Source of the DNA: Mangrovibacterium lignilyticum
GTDB taxonomy: Bacteria; Bacteroidota; Bacteroidia; Bacteroidales; Prolixibacteraceae
Direction: 5' to 3'
Assembly: GCF_010882175.1 (NCBI RefSeq)
Contig: NZ_WKLH01000001.1
Span: 1,696,021 to 1,760,020, forward strand
Length of the DNA stretch: 64,000 nt
The notes beneath the pieces were generated by a model. That model searched no databases and was not told where the DNA came from. It worked only from the letters and a program-made list of their open reading frames with translations. A program made the position numbers and the translations under genes. Below, one piece after another: positions 16,527 to 26,425 of the stretch (the first letter of the stretch is position 1; the number at the start of each line of letters is the position of its first letter).

Positions 16527-19500
16527 TTAAAAGTTCACATTCAAATTGAAACCAATACTGCGACTTGTAGGCAACGGATAATATACAATTCCCTGAGCGT
16601 AAGAAGATACACTGTAACTGGACTCAGGATCGAAGTTGTCTGTATCCTTGTAAATGAAGAACAAATTACGACCAACAATACCAAGTGAAGCATTCTTCAC
16701 AATGGTGCCATCCAGCCATTTCGATGGAACATTCCAAATCAATGAAACTTCGCGCAAACGTACATTGGTTTGATCGTATATATATTCCGAAGCAATTGAA
16801 CTTACTGCCCCCCAGTAATCCTGAGCAGAAATAGAAGTCGTATTGGCTGACCCGTCACTCAAAACGCCATCTACCACAACACCACCTTCCCGGTATTGAA
16901 GTGTACGTTTGCTCGTGCCATCATCATCCATACCGGAGTCGGTTCCAGAATATACTTCACCACCAAAGCGGGCATCAATCAAGAAACTCAACTTCCAGTC
17001 TTTATACTTCATCGTATTACTCAATCCTCCGGTCCAGTCGGGCTGGTAGTTTCCTAAGTGAACTTTCTCACTTCCGGCCTGTGGTCTCCCATCATCCCGA
17101 ACCAGGATTTTCCCATTATTATCTCTTGCCCAATCGGTTCCGTAGATATCACCAAAACCGCCACCAACGGTTGCTTTAACGATCACATTTCCGCTGTTTA
17201 TTGTTGAGAACGTGAAATCATCGGTTCCCTCGATCAGCTCGTTCATCTTGTTCTTGTTGGTTGCAAAGTTTAACGAAACATCCCAACTGAAATCAGAAGT
17301 CTTAACCGGAAGACCACCGATCATCATTTCAAAACCTTTATTTTCAATTTCACCGACATTTTCCTTCATATAACTATAGCCAGTTGATTTCGAAATCGGA
17401 ACATCCATGATCAGATCCTTAGACACAATATCATAGTAAGCCAAATCAGTGTACAAACGATCTCCGAAGAAACGGAATTCACCACCGATTTCAAATGAAC
17501 GAACATCTTCGGGTTTCAGATTCGGATTGTACTTGGTCTCATTTCTGGACATCATTGTTTCGCCGAGATAAGAACTTGAAATTGACGCCAACGAATAGGT
17601 GTCGTACAGTTGATAAGGACTGGTGTCGTTACCTACCTGAGCCCAACTGGCACGAACTTTTGAATATGAAAGAACAGAACTATCAAGATCCAGCAGATCG
17701 TTAAACAAAATCGATGTACTAACCGATGGATAGAAATATGACCAGTTCGAGTCAGGTAAAGTTGAAGACCAGTCGTTACGGGCTGAAAAATCCAGATAGA
17801 ACCAACGATCATATGCAAAACTTAAGGTACCATATAACGAATTGGTTTCCTTTTCCTGTAACGGTGTAAACCCGGGCGTGACCACTGAAGCGCTGCTTAA
17901 CGGAGGACCGTCCGGAATTCGAAACTTCGAACCGCTAACACTGTGCCCCCTGTTTGTCCGGTACATGTGGTTACCTCCCAATGAGGCGTTCAGGTTAACT
18001 TTTTCTGTCAGGTCTCTTTTAAACAGGAACAAAAAATCGGCATTTGTTTCCTGAGATTGTAACTCCCGGTAATTGAATGAACCTGTTGAGCTGTACCAAT
18101 GTCCGTATTGATTGACGGATTCAATATTCACCGTCGACATGTCGGTACCAATGCGAACGTAGGCCGATAACCAATCGGTGAATTCGTATTGAATTTTAGC
18201 AAATCCCTGGAAGCGATCTTTCCAGTCTTCATTTTTATCATTGTAAAGTGTCCAATATGGGTTTGCATTCAGCGATGTCGCGGAAACAGAGCTTAAGGTT
18301 TCCGGATCCTGGTAGTTTTTGTAGTCATTAATAGCAACATTCCTTGGAATATTATACAAGTTCGACATCAAACCTTCAGTCCCGAGCGTCGGGCGATTTT
18401 TCCCGTACTGATTGAAATAAGTCGCTTTTGCATCAACCGACAATTTATCTGTTAGATTCGCAAAACCCCGCAAGTTGAAGTTATGACGTTTGATTTTTGA
18501 ATTCGGAATAACTGACTTGGATTCCGTGTTGGTATACGAAAAACGAACATTCATTTTATCGTTACCAGCCGTCAATGCCAACGTATTAATCGACGTTGTT
18601 CCGGTGTCAAAAAAGTCTTTTACATTGTCGGGCTGAGGACTATACGGTTTATTTTCACCGGTGTAATACAACTGGCTTGAACCATCCATCAGGCCCCCCC
18701 ACGACCCTCCTGCACCTTTCAAATCCTCAACGTTCGACGGAACATACCCTTCAGTACCCTGACCGTACTTATTTTGATATTCGGGAAGAAGCATTGGTGT
18801 TTCGAAAGTTGTATTCGATGTGAACGAAACTCCAACACCTTTACCTGCAGAACCTTTTTTAGTCGTAATCATGATAACACCGTTGGCGGCCCGGGAACCA
18901 TAAAGTGCCGCAGCATTTGGCCCTTTCAACACCGAAATACTGGCAATATCGTCCGGGTTAATATCAGCAATTCCAGAACCATAGTCGGATTTTGAATATT
19001 CACCCGCCTCGTTTTCATTGGCACTACCAAAGCCAGCGTTGCTCATTGGAATACCATCTACAACATAAAGAGGCTCATTATTTCCGGTTAACGAGTTGTT
19101 ACCACGAATGACAACTCTTGAACTACTCCCCGGACCGAACGATCCCTGGGTAATTGTAACACCGGCAACACGACCGGAAAGTGAATTCATTGGGTTTACA
19201 TCCTTAACGGTAGAAACCTCTTCACTCCCAACTTCGGCAACCGAATATCCCAGCGATTTTTTCTCACGCGTTATACCCAATGCGGTAACCACAACTTCCT
19301 CTAGTCCCTCAGTCTCGGGAACTAAAACAATATCCAGCGTTTGGGAGCTGGTAGCCACCACTTCTTGAACTGTCATTCCGATAAAGGAGAAAACAACAGT
19401 TGCCCCTTGGGGGAGACTGATCGAATATTGACCATCAAAGTTAGTCACTGTGCCATGATTCGTTCCTTTTTCCAGCACTGAAACACCTGGTAAAGGACTT

Positions 19501-19631
19501 CCATCTTCAGAACTGGTAACAGTTCCCGAAAGATTGACTTCCTGAGCAAGTAATGCTCCGATTCCTAAAAAAAATACAGCTAAGATTGCAATACACTTTC
19601 TTAACCAATTAAACTTTAGATTCATAAGCAA
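16527..19631 (-). CDS. SusC/RagA TonB-dependent outer-membrane transporter
   Basis: 1034 residues. Signal peptide, then a CarboxypepD-regulatory-like domain (VNLSGTVTSSEDGSPLPGVS, about 32-110), the plug with TonB-box-like EEVVVTALGI (about 114-123) and SusC signature motifs (GNNSLTGNNEPLYVVDGIPM, GSRAANGVIMITTKKG), and a 22-strand barrel ending in aromatic NLNVNF. No STN domain is present, so unlike the pair at 29440 it is not expected to signal to FecR. It probably imports pectin-derived oligosaccharides (inference from neighbours). The first in-frame Met is used; Met3 (MNLKFNW) is an equally plausible start. Confidence 0.95.
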   Translation of the reverse strand: MLMNLKFNWLRKCIAILAVFFLGIGALLAQEVNLSGTVTSSEDGSPLPGVSVLEKGTNHGTVTNFDGQYSISLPQGATVVFSFIGMTVQEVVATSSQTLDIVLVPETEGLEEVVVTALGITREKKSLGYSVAEVGSEEVSTVKDVNPMNSLSGRVAGVTITQGSFGPGSSSRVVIRGNNSLTGNNEPLYVVDGIPMSNAGFGSANENEAGEYSKSDYGSGIADINPDDIASISVLKGPNAAALYGSRAANGVIMITTKKGSAGKGVGVSFTSNTTFETPMLLPEYQNKYGQGTEGYVPSNVEDLKGAGGSWGGLMDGSSQLYYTGENKPYSPQPDNVKDFFDTGTTSINTLALTAGNDKMNVRFSYTNTESKSVIPNSKIKRHNFNLRGFANLTDKLSVDAKATYFNQYGKNRPTLGTEGLMSNLYNIPRNVAINDYKNYQDPETLSSVSATSLNANPYWTLYNDKNEDWKDRFQGFAKIQYEFTDWLSAYVRIGTDMSTVNIESVNQYGHWYSSTGSFNYRELQSQETNADFLFLFKRDLTEKVNLNASLGGNHMYRTNRGHSVSGSKFRIPDGPPLSSASVVTPGFTPLQEKETNSLYGTLSFAYDRWFYLDFSARNDWSSTLPDSNWSYFYPSVSTSILFNDLLDLDSSVLSYSKVRASWAQVGNDTSPYQLYDTYSLASISSSYLGETMMSRNETKYNPNLKPEDVRSFEIGGEFRFFGDRLYTDLAYYDIVSKDLIMDVPISKSTGYSYMKENVGEIENKGFEMMIGGLPVKTSDFSWDVSLNFATNKNKMNELIEGTDDFTFSTINSGNVIVKATVGGGFGDIYGTDWARDNNGKILVRDDGRPQAGSEKVHLGNYQPDWTGGLSNTMKYKDWKLSFLIDARFGGEVYSGTDSGMDDDGTSKRTLQYREGGVVVDGVLSDGSANTTSISAQDYWGAVSSIASEYIYDQTNVRLREVSLIWNVPSKWLDGTIVKNASLGIVGRNLFFIYKDTDNFDPESSYSVSSYAQGIVYYPLPTSRSIGFNLNVNF

Positions 19632-20044
19632 GGTTTTTGGTTCTAATTGATAGGAAAAAAATTATTAATTCATAAAGTCAGGACATCAAATCACTTTGAG
19701 ATTCGTTAATCTTTATTTGCACAATTTAACTTTTCTTGTGATTTCGAGAATAACTTTAGAAGATTTTTTCTTAAGCAATTGCTACAAAACATCTTTTTTT
19801 CACTTTGGAGATCACAAAACATGATTTTGATCATTATCCATGCTCTCATGGCAAACAACAGACCTATAAACCAACACATTCAGATCACTCGATCACCTCA
19901 CTTATGATAAAACCAAGACAGAACAATGCCGCACACAACGAACAAAAGGTGATATGTCGTGAATACACAAACAAGTTCAGCTGAAAGACCAAACGTATCC
20001 TATTTAATTAAACGCATATGATTCAACGGGGAGAAAATTGAGAA
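19632..20044. other. Intergenic region before the first SusC gene
   Basis: About 410 AT-rich bases between the esterase stop and SusC. It must contain the SusC promoter or a long leader. I see no convincing -33/-7 pair near the SusC start, no strong hairpin and no small gene. Confidence 0.4.
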
Positions 20045-21427
20045 TTATTGTTCAAGAAGCTTTTTCAACTCGTCTATGCCATGAATAGCATTTTGGGGCA
20101 AAGACTCGCCGTTTCTTCCAAACACGAGCATTTTTTCTAGTGGTTGAACAGTAACCAATTCTTCGGTCACTTTTCCTTCGGCATCAAGGACGCTATTCAA
20201 ATCCAGTGTAAACACGTCGGCAAAGAATCCATAGACAGCCTTGCGTTTAGATGGTCCGTAGTCATGCTTTTCATCAGGGAAATGGACATTTTGGACAAGC
20301 GCCGGCTTACCGTACAAACTATATCTATCTTGAATGAAAGGGAACTCGATTTCCGGTACATGGGCAGTCCAGTCTCCGCCGTCCGAGACAACCAACATTG
20401 GCCGGGGAGCTGCCATTGCCGCAATCTCAGCATTATTTGTTCCCCACCGACCGCATGCATGAATAGGCATACCGCTTTCGCAGGGGCAACCGCCAAAAAA
20501 CCAGGAAGACACCATCACGACCGGTGCACTGGCAGCCACTCGATCGTCCAAAGCAGTCAACAAAAAAGTCTGCGTTCCACCGCCCGAAGCTCCGGTCATA
20601 CCAACTCTCTGAGAATCGACATCCGGTAATGAGCAAAGAAAATCAAGCACCCGGATGCTATTCCAGGTCTGCATGCTCTGTGCTAATCCGGTCCGGTGAG
20701 CGCCATAAGGGAACTGCAAGCCGGATTCCCCTTTCGCAAACATATCGTAGCTAAATACAACAGCCCCCATCCGCGCCAGTGATGCTGCCAGTTTCTGCGA
20801 ACTCTCATGATAATGTTGCATATCTCCGTGCCCTTGCGCCAATAATATCGCGGGAGACTTCCCTTTCAATTGTGCGGGCTTGTATAGACTTCCTGATATA
20901 TAGACGCCCGGCAGCGTTTCCAAAGCGACATCTTCAACCGAATATCCATCCATCATCTCAGCCGTTGTGTAAATTGGATTTAATTCGTTTTTTTGAGGTA
21001 GTGGATCAAGGCTCAGCGCTTCAAACAGACAGGTTCTCAGGTTTTCCTTTCGGGCATTCCAACTTTCCAAATCCGGAGACAAACCAGCCAGCCTTTCCAG
21101 ATGCTTTTTCCCTTCTTCCACCGATCGGACATAGTAACGGAAAGGCAAAACCACATAAACCGAATCACTTTTCTTACTGAATACTAAATCAAGGGGGCCA
21201 AGAACATTGTACAATGTAGTCTCCAACTCACTTTGAAATCGCCAGCGTGCAAAACGAACCTCCAGCGTGTCAACCCATTCCGAGTCATATTCCAAATGAA
21301 CCTGAAACCGACGTTCAACCTCTGTTAGAACCTGATCTAATGGCAATTCAAAACTATTATCAATTGATTGTGCCCAAAGTCCTGAGATAATTACCAGAAA
21401 TAAGCAAAGGATGGTTAATCGTTTCAT
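20045..21427 (-). CDS. Secreted alpha/beta-hydrolase (acetyl esterase type) with N-terminal STN domain
   Basis: 460 residues. After a signal peptide (1-20), residues about 24-95 match the STN (secretin/TonB N-terminal) pattern (FELPLDQVLTEVERRFQVHL, then LETTLYNVLGPLDLVFS and VYVV), normally found on secretins and TonB transducers. The rest is an alpha/beta-hydrolase: oxyanion region QGHGDMQHYHE, nucleophile Ser281 in GMTGASGGGTQT, His388 in FPDEKHDYGPSKR and an acid candidate in VSDGGDWTAH. Relatives are acetylxylan esterase-like. In this locus it probably removes acetyl or methyl esters from pectin fragments in the periplasm (inference). The STN fusion is unusual. It is the last gene of the enzyme operon, 23 bases after GH28. 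Confidence 0.82.
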   Translation of the reverse strand: MKRLTILCLFLVIISGLWAQSIDNSFELPLDQVLTEVERRFQVHLEYDSEWVDTLEVRFARWRFQSELETTLYNVLGPLDLVFSKKSDSVYVVLPFRYYVRSVEEGKKHLERLAGLSPDLESWNARKENLRTCLFEALSLDPLPQKNELNPIYTTAEMMDGYSVEDVALETLPGVYISGSLYKPAQLKGKSPAILLAQGHGDMQHYHESSQKLAASLARMGAVVFSYDMFAKGESGLQFPYGAHRTGLAQSMQTWNSIRVLDFLCSLPDVDSQRVGMTGASGGGTQTFLLTALDDRVAASAPVVMVSSWFFGGCPCESGMPIHACGRWGTNNAEIAAMAAPRPMLVVSDGGDWTAHVPEIEFPFIQDRYSLYGKPALVQNVHFPDEKHDYGPSKRKAVYGFFADVFTLDLNSVLDAEGKVTEELVTVQPLEKMLVFGRNGESLPQNAIHGIDELKKLLEQ

Positions 21428-21450
21428 GTATTGACTTTTTTTGACAAAGG

Positions 21451-22851
21451 TTAATCTTCTTTTACGACAATTGCGCTATCTCGTTCCGGGTGAGCAGCGC
21501 TGCCAGTAATACCCTCTAGATTGAGAGAAGTAACATCGTGCGCTTCGAGTAGATGTGTGAAATATTCAGGCACATTCGTGCCCCAGTCAACAGAGCAATT
21601 TTTCAACGTTAGCTGATCGGCAAAACGAATATAATAGCCCGGAGTATTTCGATATTCAATCTCATCATATGCCTTTGTAGGCCGATTATCCATCAGTTTC
21701 CCAGGATACCTGGTCCATCGATCCATCTTTAAATGAACCCCCTCGAACCAAATATTTCGAATCCGACTTTCTTTAGTTCCATTAATCCGAACGCTATTTT
21801 CTGCCCTTCCGGTAACATTTCTTACAACAACATTACGAATAGTACCGATTCTTCCCCCCGGTAATCGAGGAATAGCGGTGAACGAAATAGCTTCTCCTCT
21901 TCCCCACCACGGATCAGAATGGTAACGCGAAACAAAATTGATGTCTTTAAACAAAACATTGAATACATTCCCTTCGTCACGCAACTGAATCGTTAAGCCG
22001 CGGCAGCTGGTCTTAATTTCACAACGCTCAAAAGTTATATTGAAAATATCCTGCGTCGTCTCCGTTCCGATTTTGACACCGGAGTCCTGTGTTTCAATGA
22101 TACAATCGTGAACCCAGATATTCGCAGATGGCCCGTAATCCTGATCCTGACGTGCTGCTTTCACTACTATAGCATCATCGCCACAGCTTATGCGGCAATT
22201 TCGAATCTCAACATTCCTACAATGATCCGGATCAATTCCGTCGCAATTCGGCACATCCAAATTATTATCAATCCGAATTCCGTCAACCAGCACGTTTTCA
22301 CATCCCAATAGATGCAATGTCCAAAGCGGAGCCTTTTCAATCGTAATATCGCAAATATGAAGATCGTTGCACGAGGTAAAGGCAAATAATTTAGGACGCC
22401 AATCCTTTGGAATCCACCATTCATTTTCCTCTTCGTAATGCGACATAAAATCCAAGGCCCGACCATTGATTCGGCCTGTTCCACTGACAGAAAGATTGAC
22501 GGCACCATCAGCTATTAGCGCAGCGTCGCCAGAGAAATCTTCTTTTCTGACGCTAACAACCAATTGAGCTCCATTATCGATATGAAAATCAATATTACTC
22601 TTTAGTTCGAGCGTTCCAATTACATATTGATGATCCCCCGGAATTAAAACCTGAGCACCATTGCCAACCACATTTGCTGCATCAATCGCTTTTTGAATCG
22701 CTTTTGTATCCAATGTCACTCCATCGCCAACGGCACCATAACTCATCACGTTGAAAACCTCCTGAGGATCTGCCGCTAAGTCAAAATTTGCAATTACAAC
22801 CATCGTCACAACCCAAAAGAAACGAGCTCTAATTTTCGGTTTCATGCACAC
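21451..22851 (-). CDS. Glycoside hydrolase family 28 (polygalacturonase-like)
   Basis: 466 residues with a signal peptide (about 1-28). The right-handed beta-helix starts FNVMSYGAVGDGVTLDTKAI, typical for GH28. Catalytic motifs are NCDGID (Asp204/Asp207) and CGDDA (Asp225/Asp226). The GHG motif of classical endo-polygalacturonases is replaced by DSGVKIGTE, and SCRGLTIQLRD and WWGRGEAISFTA follow, a pattern I associate with bacterial exo-acting or rhamnogalacturonan-cleaving GH28 members. It hydrolyses galacturonic acid linkages in the pectin backbone; exact specificity cannot be read. It sits between the esterase and the DUF6250-like gene. Confidence 0.88.
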   Translation of the reverse strand: MCMKPKIRARFFWVVTMVVIANFDLAADPQEVFNVMSYGAVGDGVTLDTKAIQKAIDAANVVGNGAQVLIPGDHQYVIGTLELKSNIDFHIDNGAQLVVSVRKEDFSGDAALIADGAVNLSVSGTGRINGRALDFMSHYEEENEWWIPKDWRPKLFAFTSCNDLHICDITIEKAPLWTLHLLGCENVLVDGIRIDNNLDVPNCDGIDPDHCRNVEIRNCRISCGDDAIVVKAARQDQDYGPSANIWVHDCIIETQDSGVKIGTETTQDIFNITFERCEIKTSCRGLTIQLRDEGNVFNVLFKDINFVSRYHSDPWWGRGEAISFTAIPRLPGGRIGTIRNVVVRNVTGRAENSVRINGTKESRIRNIWFEGVHLKMDRWTRYPGKLMDNRPTKAYDEIEYRNTPGYYIRFADQLTLKNCSVDWGTNVPEYFTHLLEAHDVTSLNLEGITGSAAHPERDSAIVVKED

Positions 22852-22881
22852 TGATTTTATATGATGGCAACACTATTTACT

Positions 22882-23616
22882 TCAAAGCCTGATGCTATAT
22901 ATGTGTATATCTTCAATTTCCTGTCGGGATTTCACGGTCCGAAAGCCAAAATAACCTTCGGTTAAAGGATCCGGGTCGTCGTAGGTGAAGTATTCTTCGC
23001 CATTAACAAATACCTTCGTTGTTCCATTACAAATCACAACTTGCACAAAATAGCTTTGGTTGGGCTGAAGCAAATGCTTCTCGTCGTTTTTCTCCTGAAG
23101 CAAGAAACGCTCGCCGGTCCCCATGTATTTGCGGAAGCGCGTTGTCGAATTGTAGTTACCACCGATACCCACATAATATAAACTCAGCGAATCGTATTGT
23201 GCAAAAGTACCATCGCGGTTAAACAGACTCTCATTACGCGGATCGGTTGCCATCCAAAAGAAATTGAAATCAGACAGGCGATCATTGGCGCCATCACCCA
23301 TCACAACTTTGCGGTTAAATTCAATGAGCAGGTTTCCGAAGAGCTTTTGCTTGCACCAAATAGTGGCACCGCTATTCACGTCAATCAACAATTGACCATC
23401 CCGGATCTCAACCTTGCTCTCATCCGACAATTTGTTTTCGACCACCCAATCCGAAAGATCTGTGTCAAAATTATCCTGAAAAATCAAGGAGTCCTTCTGA
23501 TAGTCCCCTTGCCCTGCTAAATCTCCAGATATTACAATCGCCACCACACTCAACAGGATGGTCAACAGCCAAACTCCATTACTCATTCCGTACACTTTCA
23601 TAATAATTAAATCCAT
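22882..23616 (-). CDS. Secreted DUF6250-like jelly-roll protein of the pectin locus
   Basis: 244 residues. N-terminal hydrophobic signal or anchor (about 14-34), then one beta-sandwich domain: LIFQDNFDTDLSDWVVENK, IWCKQKLFGNLLIEF, DFNFFWMATDP, YVGIGGNYNSTTRFRKY, VNGEEYFTYDDPDPLTEGYF and a closing GFRTVKSRQEI. This resembles the DUF6250 family of concanavalin-like proteins that recur in pectin loci next to rhamnogalacturonan lyases. The enzymatic role is not settled to my knowledge. Met6 or Met11 could be the true start. It lies 8 bases after the PL26-like gene and is clearly in one operon. Confidence 0.68.
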   Translation of the reverse strand: MDLIIMKVYGMSNGVWLLTILLSVVAIVISGDLAGQGDYQKDSLIFQDNFDTDLSDWVVENKLSDESKVEIRDGQLLIDVNSGATIWCKQKLFGNLLIEFNRKVVMGDGANDRLSDFNFFWMATDPRNESLFNRDGTFAQYDSLSLYYVGIGGNYNSTTRFRKYMGTGERFLLQEKNDEKHLLQPNQSYFVQVVICNGTTKVFVNGEEYFTYDDPDPLTEGYFGFRTVKSRQEIEDIHIYSIRL

Positions 23617-23624
23617 TTTAAATC

Positions 23625-26360
23625 TTACTCCTCAATCTCCGAATCCGTTTCTTCCGTCTGAGGAATCTCGTCCGGCATCTGTTCACCAGCCAGCTGCAAC
23701 AACTCTATCGCATTCAAACACCATTGAGCTGTATGATTGGTCGAAACGCCCCGAACCTCCTCAACCGGCGCTAAGCTTTGAATACCATTGAAGGTTTGGG
23801 TGTCGAAGCTTGTGCGCCAGCGACCGCGTTGAGATTCGAGGAACATATCCCACGCCCGTTGCGCATACTTGGTGTCGTCCGAGTGACTATACCAATACGC
23901 TGACAAGCGACCGTACCACGGACCCGGTTTCCCTAGCTCAGCTTTCACACCCAGTTCTTTTTCTATTTCCTGTTCAGGCGCGGCATAGAGCCGACAAAAC
24001 TGAAACCACAGCTTGTTCCACTTTTTATCATTGAGCAAATTCGTCAGTTCGTAGGCAACCTCGGGACCGCCCATCAAAACAGACAAATGAGCTGAGCCTA
24101 CATCTTTGGGATTCAGTTGATATAGCTGGTAAGTTGAAGGATCGTAACCGAAAGCTGCATTCACTCCCGAAAAGAAACCATGAGGCATCTTCGACAAGCT
24201 GTTTACTCCTTTCATGATCCGTTCGCGATATTGATTGTCGCCTGTTCGTTCCCAGGCTGTCATCCAGTTGCCAACCAAAGCCAGCCAATCGGGTCCAACA
24301 CGAACATGTGTCGGATCAGGCCCTTTCTCCAGAATCTGCCGTAACGGATCAAACTCGCCAATGGCCCTGTTCGATGCTTCGACCGATGCCTGCATCAAAT
24401 CGCCGGTCCGTTCGTCGGTAGTCAGGTAATAATAAAACCGACCCAAAGCCGCCTGCGAAATCCGCACTTCCTTAGCTCCGCATCCCCAGTGACGAACATT
24501 ATGCCGCGAGCCCAGCCCTTCAAACCGGCCCAAATGGTATACATCTACTTCGCCGGTGTGACGGGTTAACGCCTCTGCCATCCGAAAAATATCTTCCCTA
24601 CCCGACCGCAGATAACTATACCAAAGCCACATATTGGGCATTAACTCCGTATTGTCCCAGGCAAAGCCACCCACATCGTACATCCACACATGCCGATCCG
24701 GATCATAGGCGTGCATGATGTCGCCGTAATCCCAGAAACCATACCAGTGCCGCTGTTCAACTTCCAGCTTGTAGTATGCCAAAGCCTTATCCAGTTGATC
24801 TTCCAGCCACGACTTCGCAGCGGTGCTGTGATCCGGTATACTCCAGATACCCAACACCGGAATCTGATGAATATATTCAGGCTGAACGGTCAGCAAAGGC
24901 GGATTACTCCCCCGATCGGCAATCTCTTTTAGCAATTCATAAGACGGAACATCCGCTGACGGATGGATAACAAATTCGGTAGTCCTCCCAACACCTGTAG
25001 CGAGACTAAACCCGGGCTGAACATCCTCATAGCTGGCAATCAGGTTATGTGGAATTGTATCGTAATGACGCATATCCATGGACTCCGCTTCGGGAGACCA
25101 CAACCAAAGCCTCATCTCGGCAGTATCGCTTTTAGCATTTCTGATTTCCAATGCAGAGGGGAACGACTGCCAAAAATCGCGCATGCAAACTGCCAGACCT
25201 CCGCTCACATCACCAACAAATGCCATTCCCAGGGAACGGTTACCGGCGCCAGCATCAATCCATGCACTTTGGTCGTTCGTGCGCTTTTTTACCCGAAAGC
25301 CATCCGCATCCAATTGTGTTAGTTTGAAATCGTTCCACGATGCCAAATGATCAATCAGGAATTGCTGTTTGTCCGAATACTCCTCTTTCGCCAAAAGCCG
25401 TTTTCCTTCCAACTGCAGCGCATACCAATCTTTTTCGTCCCCTCTTCCTGAAAACGGATACCTTCCTTTCAGCGGTTGAACAGGCTCGTCCCACAACCGG
25501 CCATCATCACCCGCCAAACGAATATGCCGATTATACATCGCCTCGCGTAATGGAACTTCAAAAGTCATCGCTAACCCTCGTATAAAATCAAATTTCTGGT
25601 CCCCATCGTAGATGATGGTATGCACAATCCGAACGTCCTGCACTCCTTTATAAAAGTATAGACGCAAGACAAAAGGCAACAAAACCCGGGCTCCTTGCAC
25701 TGCACAATGCCTCCCTTCAACCTTCAGTACTGCCCGAACCGGCCCGCTCTGCTCTAAAGTAACCTTGTCGATGCGACTTACATATTTTTTACGATCGGGT
25801 TGATCGCCAAATTCATTGCCTACGCCATTTTGATTCACACAAAGCAGTTGACCATCGACGGCAACCTTACGTCCATCAACCGTTATCGATTGGATGAACG
25901 AACTTCCCGATTTTGGAACCACACACTCTAACTTTCCTGTGTTTATTGAGAAGCCCTGAGCATCCTCAAGCACAAACAACTTGACCGAATCATCCAAATT
26001 TTTAGCTATCGGATTCAGTGAGAATATGGAGTCCGAACTGGCAGGAACAACAGCACCAAAGCCCAACCACTTCAAGCTCCCGTCCGGCCAATATGCCAGA
26101 GGCCACGACTGCAGTTCGATGGATTGATCATCCCCGGTCATCAAAACGAAGTCATCACCTATATGAACGGTTCCTTCCGGGAAAGGAACTCCCCAACTTA
26201 CACCAACTAGTGCGGATGGTGGCTTTCTGCCTAACCAACGCAGCTCTACGCCATCTTGTCCCTTTAAACTAATTGGATTGAGGAGATTAATTGACACCGT
26301 TGCCAACAGCAACAACAGAACTTTTCGTACAAGCAACCATTCATTCAGTTTGATTAGCAT
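23625..26360 (-). CDS. Exo-rhamnogalacturonan lyase-like protein (PcRGLX/YetA, PL26 type)
   Basis: 911 residues with a signal peptide (about 1-33). The N-terminal barrel domain has the PcRGLX hallmark VGVSWGVPFPEGTVH and SWPLAYWPDGSLKWLGFGAV (about 50-100). A beta-sandwich follows, then an (alpha/alpha)-type toroid with WYGFWDYGDIMHAYDPDRH, FAWDNTELMPNMWLWYSYLR and HNVRHWGCGAKEVRISQAAL. The Penicillium enzyme of this family (PL26) is a rhamnogalacturonan exolyase. The protein probably removes unsaturated disaccharides from rhamnogalacturonan-I in the periplasm or at the surface. It is the longest enzyme of the operon and the best indicator of its substrate. Confidence 0.82.
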   Translation of the reverse strand: MLIKLNEWLLVRKVLLLLLATVSINLLNPISLKGQDGVELRWLGRKPPSALVGVSWGVPFPEGTVHIGDDFVLMTGDDQSIELQSWPLAYWPDGSLKWLGFGAVVPASSDSIFSLNPIAKNLDDSVKLFVLEDAQGFSINTGKLECVVPKSGSSFIQSITVDGRKVAVDGQLLCVNQNGVGNEFGDQPDRKKYVSRIDKVTLEQSGPVRAVLKVEGRHCAVQGARVLLPFVLRLYFYKGVQDVRIVHTIIYDGDQKFDFIRGLAMTFEVPLREAMYNRHIRLAGDDGRLWDEPVQPLKGRYPFSGRGDEKDWYALQLEGKRLLAKEEYSDKQQFLIDHLASWNDFKLTQLDADGFRVKKRTNDQSAWIDAGAGNRSLGMAFVGDVSGGLAVCMRDFWQSFPSALEIRNAKSDTAEMRLWLWSPEAESMDMRHYDTIPHNLIASYEDVQPGFSLATGVGRTTEFVIHPSADVPSYELLKEIADRGSNPPLLTVQPEYIHQIPVLGIWSIPDHSTAAKSWLEDQLDKALAYYKLEVEQRHWYGFWDYGDIMHAYDPDRHVWMYDVGGFAWDNTELMPNMWLWYSYLRSGREDIFRMAEALTRHTGEVDVYHLGRFEGLGSRHNVRHWGCGAKEVRISQAALGRFYYYLTTDERTGDLMQASVEASNRAIGEFDPLRQILEKGPDPTHVRVGPDWLALVGNWMTAWERTGDNQYRERIMKGVNSLSKMPHGFFSGVNAAFGYDPSTYQLYQLNPKDVGSAHLSVLMGGPEVAYELTNLLNDKKWNKLWFQFCRLYAAPEQEIEKELGVKAELGKPGPWYGRLSAYWYSHSDDTKYAQRAWDMFLESQRGRWRTSFDTQTFNGIQSLAPVEEVRGVSTNHTAQWCLNAIELLQLAGEQMPDEIPQTEETDSEIEE

Positions 26361-26425
26361 GATTTATTGAATTTCGTAGTAAAATCAAAAATACGGCTTT
26401 ACATCCGATCAACCCCGTGTCAACT

